The position numbers and the translations under genes were made by a program. From contig CAYMWP010000066.1 of assembly GCA_964393895.1 (NCBI GenBank), positions 1 to 24,186 on the forward strand: 24,186 nt of DNA. Direction: 5' to 3'. The notes beneath the pieces are model-generated. The model was not told where the DNA came from. It did no database searches and saw nothing but the letters and a program-made list of their open reading frames with translations. This DNA is from B4-G1 sp964393895 (lineage in GTDB: Bacteria > Chloroflexota > Anaerolineae > B4-G1). Shown one piece after another: positions 6,244 through 13,900 of this stretch (the first letter of the stretch is position 1; every line of letters starts with the position of its first letter).

Positions 6244-9200
6244 ATGAAAGACCAAGACAAGACCAAGGAGAAACTCGTCAACGAGTTGAGGGAACTGCGT
6301 CAGCGAATTGCTGAACTGGAAGCAGCAGAAATTGAGTACGAGCGAGTCGAAGAGGCGCTTCGAGAGAGTGAGGAACGGTACAGAGATATTGTCGAATTGG
6401 CCCCTGACGGAATCCTGACAGGCGATCTAAAAGGGGTAGCCACTTCGTGCAATTCAGCTTTTCTAGAGCTTACGGGCTTCTCCCGAGATGAAATTGTGGG
6501 TACACATATCTCCAAGTTTCCTACATTACGGATTCAGGATATCCCGAAATACGCCGATATTATATTCTCGGCAATACAGGGAAAAATTACCAAGCCCTTT
6601 GAGTTCAAATGGGTTCACAAAGATGGGACAGAGCGTTGGGGTGAGGCTCATTTGGGGCTAATGAAAAAGGGTTCCAAGGTCATAGGCTTGCAGTTCATTC
6701 TGAGAGACACCACCGAGCGCAAGCAGGCAGAGGAAGCGCTGCGTAAGAATGAGGAACGTCTGCAACTCGTCTTTAAGGATGCCAATCTGGGTTTGTGGGA
6801 CTGGAATGTCCAAACTGGAGAAGTCGTATTTAATGACCGCTGGGCTGATATGTTGGGTTATACGCTTGATGAACTTGAGCCCCATGTAAGAACATGGGAG
6901 GAATTGCTTCATCCCGATGAGTTAAATGATGTTATTGAAATCCTCAACGCTCACCTGGAGGGTAAAACTGATTTCTATGAAACTGAGCATCGGATGCGCA
7001 CCAAAGATGGCAACTGGAAATGGATCTTGGACCGAGGTCAGGTGCTGGAATGGGATAGACAGGGTAAGCCATTACGTGCTGCCGGCACGCATCTGGACAT
7101 CACCGAGCGCAAGCGGGCGGAGGAGGCGCTACGGGAGAGAGAACAGTTTCTGCAAGACGTGTTTGACGCCATCCAGGATGGTATCAGCGTTCTGGACACT
7201 GACCTCAACGTGGTCATAACCAATCGCTGGATGGAACAAAAGTATGCCCATCAAATGCCCTTAGCGGGTCGCAAGTGCTATCGGGTATACCAGCAGCTTC
7301 AGACGCCGTGCCCTTGGTGTCCCACGCTTCGAACGATTAAAACAGGGGAAACGCACACGGAAACCGTCCCTTATCCTTCGGCCGACAACCCCACGGGATG
7401 GATCGAATTGTCCGCCTTTCCCATCAAGGATGAAGTGGGACGCGTGACGCGCGTGATTGAATACGTCAAGGACATCACTGAGCAAAAGCGGGCGGAGGAG
7501 GCGTTGCAGGAGAGCGAGGAGCGCTTTCGACGCGCTGTCCTCGAATCGCCCTTCCCGACGATGCTGCACGCCGAGGATGGCGAGGTAATAACCATCAACG
7601 AGGCGTGGGTCGAGATAAGCGGTTACACCCAGGATGATATTTCCACCATTGCTGACTGGACAGAGAAAGCCTATGGGGAAAGAAAGGCCCTCGTGGAATC
7701 AGGCATCGACCAATTGTACAGCCTGGACCGACGAGTAGACGAGGGGGAGTACGTCATAACGACCAGCAGCGGAGAGGAGAGGACGTGGCACTTTCACTCC
7801 GCCCCGTTGGGCAGGCTTCCCGATGGCCGGCGCCTGGTGCTGAGCATCGCGGCGGACGTCACCGAGCGCAAGCGGGCGGCGGAGGCGCTGCGGGAGAGCG
7901 AAGATCGATTATCAAAGACCATGCTGGCTGCCAACGATGGCATGTGGGATTGGGATCTGACGACGGATGAGGCCTACTTTGATCCACGATACTATGAGAT
8001 GGCCGGTTATGAGGCGGACGAATTCCCCTCCCGTCTGGATGAATTTCAAAAGCGCGTTCATCCCGATGACGTCGAGTATGTTATGGGCCAGGCTCAGAAG
8101 CATCTGGAAGGTGAGATTGATCGCTTTGTGGTAGAGTTTCGGTTCAGGAAAAAGGACGGCGACTGGTTGTGGATCATGGGGCGGGGAGTGATCGTGGAAC
8201 GGGATAGAGATGGTGTCCCTCTACGCTTTGTGGGCACACACACTGATATCACCGAGCGAAAGCGGGCGGAGGAGGCGCTGCGTGAGAGCGAGGAGAAGTT
8301 CCGCACACTGATCAATCAAACGGTCGATATGCTCTTGCTCCACGATATGGACGGCAAAATTATAGACGTGAACAGGTCCTCCGTAGAGCAATATGGCTAC
8401 ACAAGAGAAGAGTTACTCTCGATGACCTTGGCCGACCTTGATCCCGACTACGCAAAGCGCGAGGACGGCGGAAAGTTCTGGAACCAGTTTGAACCCGACG
8501 ATTGGTTTCGGTTTGAAGCTCGACAGAAACGAAAGAACGGGAGCATCTTTCCCGTCGAGGCTACAATCTCTCTGGTTATGCTCCAGGGGGAGACCTGCGT
8601 TATGGGGTTATGCCGGGACATCACCGACCGCAAGCGAGCAGAACAGGAGATCCACCAGCGCGTGAGGGAACTGACCGCCCTCAACGCCTTGGGCCGCCGG
8701 GTTGGCGCCACGCTCTCGCTGGAGCAGGTGGTGAAGGCCGCGCTTGAGGAGATCGCCGAGCCTGTTCATCCCGACCTGGCCTTGCTCTTCCTGCGCGAGG
8801 GGGACGAGTTGATCTTGCAGGGCGTCGGTCCAAAGGGAACGCCACATGCGCACCAGGAGACGCCCGTGCACCGGGTGGGAGCATGTCTGTGTGGATTAGC
8901 CGTCAGCGAAAGGAGCGCGCTGTACGTCACGGACATTCACGCGGACCCTCGTTGTACCTGGAAAGAGTGCAAGGAGGCCGGCCTGCGCTCCTTTGCAGCT
9001 TTGCCCATGCAGAGCGGCGACGAGATCATCGGCGTGCTGGGCCTGGCCTCGGCCGAGGAGCGTGACTTTGGCGCGCAGGATACCTTCCTGGAGGCTATGG
9101 TCGCTCAGATCACTTCGGGCCTACAGAATGCGATCCTGCATAAACAGATACAACGCCACGCCGAAGAGATGGAGCAGCGCGTGGCCGAGCGCACCGCCGA

Positions 9201-9885
9201 GTTAGCGGCCAAGAACCGCGAACTGGAGACCTTTACCTATTCCGTCTCCCACGATCTCAAGGCCCCCCTGCGCGGCATCGATGGCTACAGTCGCCTGCTG
9301 TTGGAGGATCACTCGGACCAACTGGACGAAGAGGGCCGGAGGTTCCTACGCACCATCCGACGCGCCACCGCCCGGATGCACCAGTTGATCGAGGACCTGC
9401 TGACCTACTCACGCCTGGAGCGCCGCTCGCTAACTCTGGGGCGCATCGATCCCCAAGCACTGATCGAATCGCTGATCGCCGAGCGGGCTGAGGAGATCGA
9501 GGAGCGCGGCATCCACGTGACGGTGGATGTGCTCTGTGCACACATCGTGACCGACGCAGAGGGTTTCACCCAGGCGCTGCGCAACCTGCTCGAAAACGCA
9601 CTCAAGTTCACCCGCGAGACGCCCGAAACGCAGATCGAGATCGGCGGGCGAAAAACGGATAAATCGTGTATACTATGGGTGCGCGATAACGGCATCGGTT
9701 TCGATATGAAATATCGCGATCATATCTTTAAGATATTCGAGCGCCTGCATCGGGAAGAGGACTATCCCGGCACCGGTGTCGGGTTGGCCATCGTGCACAA
9801 GGCCATGGCGCGCATCGGGGGGCGCGCGTGGGCGGAGAGCAAGCAGGGCGAGGGAGCGACATTCTATCTGGAGATACCGAGGTGA
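6244..9885 (+). CDS. Multi-PAS/GAF sensor histidine kinase
   Basis: A 1213-aa kinase starting MKDQDKTKEKLVNELRELRQ, a coiled-coil opening; GGGAG lies 9 bases before the ATG. Six PAS domains follow (about residues 41-165, 167-289, 298-418, 423-545, 550-675, 682-798), most ending in the D(I/V)TERKRAEEAL linker. A GAF domain occupies about 808-965, then a coiled coil. HisKA has SVSHDLKAPLRG with His1003. The ATPase shows N-box NLLENALKFT (Asn1114/1118), G1 DNGIGFD (Asp1148) and G2 GTGVGLAIV (Gly1176). No membrane span is seen, so it is cytoplasmic. PAS3 has Cys345, Cys356, Cys359; GAF has Cys881, Cys883, Cys904, Cys909. The downstream Rcp1-like regulator is its likely partner. The frame is open from 6142, but those codons lie in the inserted element. 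Confidence 0.9.
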   Translation: MKDQDKTKEKLVNELRELRQRIAELEAAEIEYERVEEALRESEERYRDIVELAPDGILTGDLKGVATSCNSAFLELTGFSRDEIVGTHISKFPTLRIQDIPKYADIIFSAIQGKITKPFEFKWVHKDGTERWGEAHLGLMKKGSKVIGLQFILRDTTERKQAEEALRKNEERLQLVFKDANLGLWDWNVQTGEVVFNDRWADMLGYTLDELEPHVRTWEELLHPDELNDVIEILNAHLEGKTDFYETEHRMRTKDGNWKWILDRGQVLEWDRQGKPLRAAGTHLDITERKRAEEALREREQFLQDVFDAIQDGISVLDTDLNVVITNRWMEQKYAHQMPLAGRKCYRVYQQLQTPCPWCPTLRTIKTGETHTETVPYPSADNPTGWIELSAFPIKDEVGRVTRVIEYVKDITEQKRAEEALQESEERFRRAVLESPFPTMLHAEDGEVITINEAWVEISGYTQDDISTIADWTEKAYGERKALVESGIDQLYSLDRRVDEGEYVITTSSGEERTWHFHSAPLGRLPDGRRLVLSIAADVTERKRAAEALRESEDRLSKTMLAANDGMWDWDLTTDEAYFDPRYYEMAGYEADEFPSRLDEFQKRVHPDDVEYVMGQAQKHLEGEIDRFVVEFRFRKKDGDWLWIMGRGVIVERDRDGVPLRFVGTHTDITERKRAEEALRESEEKFRTLINQTVDMLLLHDMDGKIIDVNRSSVEQYGYTREELLSMTLADLDPDYAKREDGGKFWNQFEPDDWFRFEARQKRKNGSIFPVEATISLVMLQGETCVMGLCRDITDRKRAEQEIHQRVRELTALNALGRRVGATLSLEQVVKAALEEIAEPVHPDLALLFLREGDELILQGVGPKGTPHAHQETPVHRVGACLCGLAVSERSALYVTDIHADPRCTWKECKEAGLRSFAALPMQSGDEIIGVLGLASAEERDFGAQDTFLEAMVAQITSGLQNAILHKQIQRHAEEMEQRVAERTAELAAKNRELETFTYSVSHDLKAPLRGIDGYSRLLLEDHSDQLDEEGRRFLRTIRRATARMHQLIEDLLTYSRLERRSLTLGRIDPQALIESLIAERAEEIEERGIHVTVDVLCAHIVTDAEGFTQALRNLLENALKFTRETPETQIEIGGRKTDKSCILWVRDNGIGFDMKYRDHIFKIFERLHREEDYPGTGVGLAIVHKAMARIGGRAWAESKQGEGATFYLEIPR

Positions 9886-10430
9886 GGGAGAGACGCGGAG
9901 ACGCGGGGACACGGCGACGCGGTGACACGGGGAAGGGGAGATTCTTCTTGTCACCGCGTCATGGAAAACAAGGAGGAAAACAGTGGCTAATATCCGCCAT
10001 TTTCGTGAGTTGGACGTATACCAACTGGCGATGGAGTCAGCGATGGAGATATTTGAACTAACCAAACGCTTCCCACGCGAAGAAAGATATTCGCTAACCG
10101 ACCAAATACGACGCTCCTCTCGCTCCGTCTGTGCAAACTTGGCCGAGGCGTGGCGCAAACGGCGCTACCCCAAGGCCTTCATCAGCAAGCTCAGCGACGC
10201 GGAAGCCGAGGCTGCCGAGACTCAAGTTTGGCTGGAGTTCGCCAGGAATTGTGGGTATCTGCCCCCTGATCTGATGAAGGAGCTTGATCCAAAGTACGAT
10301 CATGTTCAAGGCAAAATCGTCCGTATGTTGACCCATCCTGAGCAGTGGACGATCAGGCGAAAATGAAACGGCAAGGGTGCAAAGAGGGAGAGACGCGGAG
10401 CACGATGAATCACCGCGTCCCCGTGTCCCC
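9884..10430. mobile_element. Cassette carrying the four-helix-bundle gene, bounded by direct and inverted repeats
   Basis: A 17-bp direct repeat gagggagagacgcggag occurs at 9884-9900 and 10384-10400, exactly 500 bp apart. A 21-bp inverted repeat pairs 9905-9925 with 10410-10430 (20 of 21 matches). Upstream, 9916-9925 can also pair with 9951-9960 (gacgcggtga/tcaccgcgtc). Tandem variants of gacgcgg/gacacgg fill 9891-9932. The block separates the kinase from its regulator. The kinase stop codon TGA (9883-9885) touches the left repeat. Confidence 0.65.
9983..10366 (+). CDS. Four-helix-bundle protein (23S rRNA intervening-sequence protein family)
   Basis: The product is 127 aa, starting at GTG 9983 with AAGGAGG 6 bases upstream. 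MANIRHFRELDVYQLAMESA, then FPREERYSLTDQIRRSSRSV, ANLAEAWRKRRYPKAFISKL and ETQVWLEFARNCGY are the hallmark segments of the 23S-IVP/four-helix-bundle family (TIGR02436-type). Length is normal for the family. These proteins were first seen in intervening sequences of rRNA genes but most occur elsewhere, as here. Their function is not settled; pentamers with a basic surface suggest nucleic-acid binding. It is embedded in a repeat-bounded cassette inside a kinase-regulator locus, which suggests it moves as a unit rather than belonging to the signalling pathway. Confidence 0.85.
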   Translation: MANIRHFRELDVYQLAMESAMEIFELTKRFPREERYSLTDQIRRSSRSVCANLAEAWRKRRYPKAFISKLSDAEAEAAETQVWLEFARNCGYLPPDLMKELDPKYDHVQGKIVRMLTHPEQWTIRRK

Positions 10431-10463
10431 TTGGTCTCTATGTCACAGGAAAGCGAGGTAAAG

Positions 10464-10928
10464 ATGAGTGAACTCGACACGCTGAACCGTCCGATTCTGT
10501 TAGTGGAAGATAATCCCATGGATCTGGACCTGACCAAACGGGCTTTCGCCAAACGCAAATTGCTCAACCCCATTGAGGTCGCCCGCGACGGCGAGGAAGC
10601 TCTGGACTATATATCCCACTGGGAGACAGGAGAACCGCTGCCGGTGGTGATCCTGCTTGATCTCAAAATGCCCAAGGTACATGGACTGGAAGTGTTGCGC
10701 CGTATCAAGGCCCATACCCGCTTCCGCAGCGTTCCCGTCGTCGTCCTAACCTCCTCCAGCGAAGATCACGACGTTGAGACCGCCTACGCTCTGGGAGCAA
10801 ATTCCTACATCGTCAAGCCGGTCAGCTTTGAGAAATTCCTCGAGATCGCCGAGCATATCGAATTGTATTGGGCCGTGCTCAACCATCCACCGAGATGCAC
10901 AGATCCAGATGGGGAGAATCAAGTGTAG
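10464..10928 (+). CDS. Single-domain response regulator, Rcp1-like
   Basis: The product is 154 aa, starting MSELDTLNRPILLVEDNPMD, with GAGGT 4-5 bases before the ATG; an in-frame ATG at 10440 would add eight residues. It is a complete receiver: acidic pair in VEDN, phospho-acceptor Asp66 in LLDLKMPKVHG, Thr/Ser in VVLTSSSED and Lys118 in YIVKPVSFEKF. The long insertion EALDYISHWETGEP between helix 2 and strand 3, and the ending AEHIELYWAVLN, are typical of the Rcp1 family that partners phytochrome-type kinases. No output domain is present, so it likely relays phosphate or acts through protein contact. Probable donor is the kinase upstream, possibly with onward transfer to the hybrid kinase 58 bp downstream. 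Confidence 0.9.
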   Translation: MSELDTLNRPILLVEDNPMDLDLTKRAFAKRKLLNPIEVARDGEEALDYISHWETGEPLPVVILLDLKMPKVHGLEVLRRIKAHTRFRSVPVVVLTSSSEDHDVETAYALGANSYIVKPVSFEKFLEIAEHIELYWAVLNHPPRCTDPDGENQV

Positions 10929-10986
10929 TGAAGGGAGATTCACTGCGCCTCTATGCCCCCAAGTCACAAGAGAGGGAGATGTTGAA

Positions 10987-13900
10987 ATGAAAATCCTGTA
11001 CGTTGAAGACGACCCACTCGATGCCGACCTGACCCGGCGTGAACTGGCCAAGACCGCGCCTCAGTTTGAACTGGACGTCGTCACCAGCGTACACGAGGCG
11101 CGCGAGCGTCTGAAAGATGACGGCAAGCATTACGACCTGGCCCTGATTGACCTCAAGCTGCCCAACGGCGATGGCATGGAATTGCTGAGGATCATTCGGG
11201 AACGCGGCCTGCCGCTGCCCGTGGTGATCATCACCGGGCGCGGCGACGAGGATACGGCGGTGGCAGCGCTCAAGGCTGGGGCCGATGATTACGTCGTCAA
11301 GCGCCAGAATTACCTGGCAAATCTGCCGCTCACACTGAAGGATGTCCTTCAGCGTTCTGAGGACCGAGCATCCCGGCGCGCGCGATCTATGCGCGTGCTC
11401 TACGCCGAGCACAGCGCTACCGACATCGATCTGACGGAACGCCACCTGGCACGCCACGCACGCCACATCGAACTTGAGGTGCTACAGACCGGGGAAGAGG
11501 TGTTGCAGCGCCTGTCCAATACCCCCGAAGGCTGGGACGTCCTGCTGCTCGACTATAATCTACCCGGCACGAACGTGCTAGGGGTTTTGAAGGAGATCCG
11601 TCAGCGACGAGGGCTGGATATCCCGATTGTACTGGTCACCGGCCAGGGCAGCGAGGAGGTGGCCACCCAGGTGCTCAAGCTGGGGGCGGCCGATTACGTG
11701 GTCAAGAATCCCGGTTACCTCTTCCAGTTGCCCTCCGTGCTGGAAAATGTCTTCCATCGCGCCCAGTTGGCCCGTGAGCGAGCGGCGCTGCGGGAGAGCG
11801 AGGCGGAACTGAGCGCCATTATTGAAAACTCCCCCTTTGTCATCATGATCGTGGACCAGGAAAGGCGTGTCCAAAAGATCAATCACACCGGCTCCGAGTT
11901 TGCCGGGCGCCTGGTCGAGGACATCCTCGGCCTTCGCGGGGGAGAAGCCCTGCGCTGTATCCACGCCCTCGACGATCCCCAAGGCTGCGGCTTTGGGCCG
12001 GCATGCGAGAACTGCGTGGTGCGCAACACGGTGCTGGACACCATCGAGACCGGTGAGAGTCACCACGGCGTCGTGGCCGACATGACCTTTCTGCGGCAGG
12101 AAAGAGAGGAAAGAAGGACGCTGCTCCTCTATACTACCCCTCTCACAATCTCTGGCGAGCGGCAAGTGATGGTTGTTTTCCAGGACGTCACCGAGCGCAG
12201 GCAGGCGGAGCGGTTGCTGCGAGCACTGAACAGCGCGGCTCTGGCCACAGAACAGGCGTTCACCCCCGAGGAGGTGTTCAACGCAGTAGCGGAGGAATTC
12301 AAGAAGGTGGGATTCTCCTGTGCACTTTATCTCACCGATGAAGAACAGACCAAGCTGTTCCCCAAGTACCTGACCTACGAAAGCGCAACCATCAGGGCAG
12401 CCGAGAAACTGGCGGGGATTAAACACGAGGGGTTCTCGATACCCATCGAGAGGGCCGATGCCTACAGAGAAGTCGTCCGGGAGAAGAAGACCGTGTTTGT
12501 AGAGAACGCGGAAGACCTCGTCCGGCAGTTGCTCCCCAGGCCGATAAAGCGCTTTACGTCCCAAATCGTGCGGATCGTGGGCATCCAGAAAGCCATCGAC
12601 GCCCCCCTGGTCGTGGATGGCGAGGTCATCGGCATACTGGCCGTGCAATCGGATGATCTGACCGCAGCAGACGCGCCGGCCATCACCGCCTTTGCCCACC
12701 AGATGGCCGCCGTCTGGCACAAAGCCCAACTGTTCGAGCAGGCCCAGGACCTGACGAGGAAGCTCAAAGCCATCGCTCGTCCGGCCCGCCAGATGTCGGC
12801 GCTGATGGATCGAGATGAGCTCGCATCGCAGGTGGTGCAATCCCTGCAAGAGATCACCGACTGCTACAACGCCAACCTCTTTCTGCGAGAGGGCGACGAC
12901 TTGGTATTTGCCGCCGGTCGAGGCGGGTATAAGGACGACGATCCGCCCTTAGGTTATCGGCTGCCTCTGGGCCAGGGGATCATCGGCTACGCGGCTCGGA
13001 GCGGCCAACCCGTGTTGGTCCCTGACGTTCGTCAGGATTCCCGCTACAAAGCCTGGGAGGGATTACCCCATACCCGCTCGGAACTGACGGTGCCCATAAA
13101 GCGCGGGGACCGCGTGCTGGGCGTGATGGACATGCAGGCCAGGGAGCGCAACGCCTTCAACGTAGCCGACCTGGAAGCGCTGGGGGTGCTGGCCGATCAA
13201 CTGGCGGTGGCCCTGGAAAACGCGCGGCTGTTCGAAGAGACCCAACGGCTCAAGCAGTTCAACGAGAATATCGTCCAGAGTATGGCCGAAGGGATCGTCA
13301 TGGAGGACGTTGAAGAACACATCACCTTCGTCAACCCAATGGCAGAAGAGCTGCTAGGATACACGCCCCAAGAGCTATTGGGCCAGCACTGGAAGGCCAT
13401 TGTCCCCGCTGAGCACCGCGCCAAAGCCGCCCAGGAGTCCGCCAAGCGTCCTCAAGGTATCGCCAGCAGCTACGAGACGGCCTTGCTGAGGAAGGATGGG
13501 GATGAGATTCCCGTCATCGTCAGCGCCCGGCCGCTCTTCGACGATGAGCGCTTCAGCGGCGTGCTCTCCGTCTTCACCGACATCACCGAGCGCAAGCGGG
13601 CGGAGGAGGCGCTACGGGAGAGCGAGGCTCATTACCGCAGCCTATTTTCCAACAATCACGCTGCTATGCTGCTCATTGACCCCACAACGGGTGCTATTGA
13701 GGATGCCAATCCAGCTGCGTGTGCGTACTACGGCTATGAGCACGATGTGCTGACCGCGATGACTATGGCTGAGGTTAACGTCCTTTCGTTCGACCAAGTG
13801 TATGAAGAAATGCAGCGTGCCAAACAGGAAGAGCGGAATCATTTTTTCTTTCGCCATCGCTTGGCGAGCGGCAAAGTGCGCGATGTGGAAGTGTACAGCG

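Noticed and set aside
10774..10986. Extended N-terminus of the hybrid kinase
   Set aside because: It overlaps the end of the Rcp1-like gene. MKILYVEDDP at 10987 has an RBS and is the natural receiver start.
11578..12849. Minus-strand frame of 423 codons inside the hybrid kinase
   Set aside because: Antisense to well-defined receiver, PAS and GAF domains; no RBS or motif.
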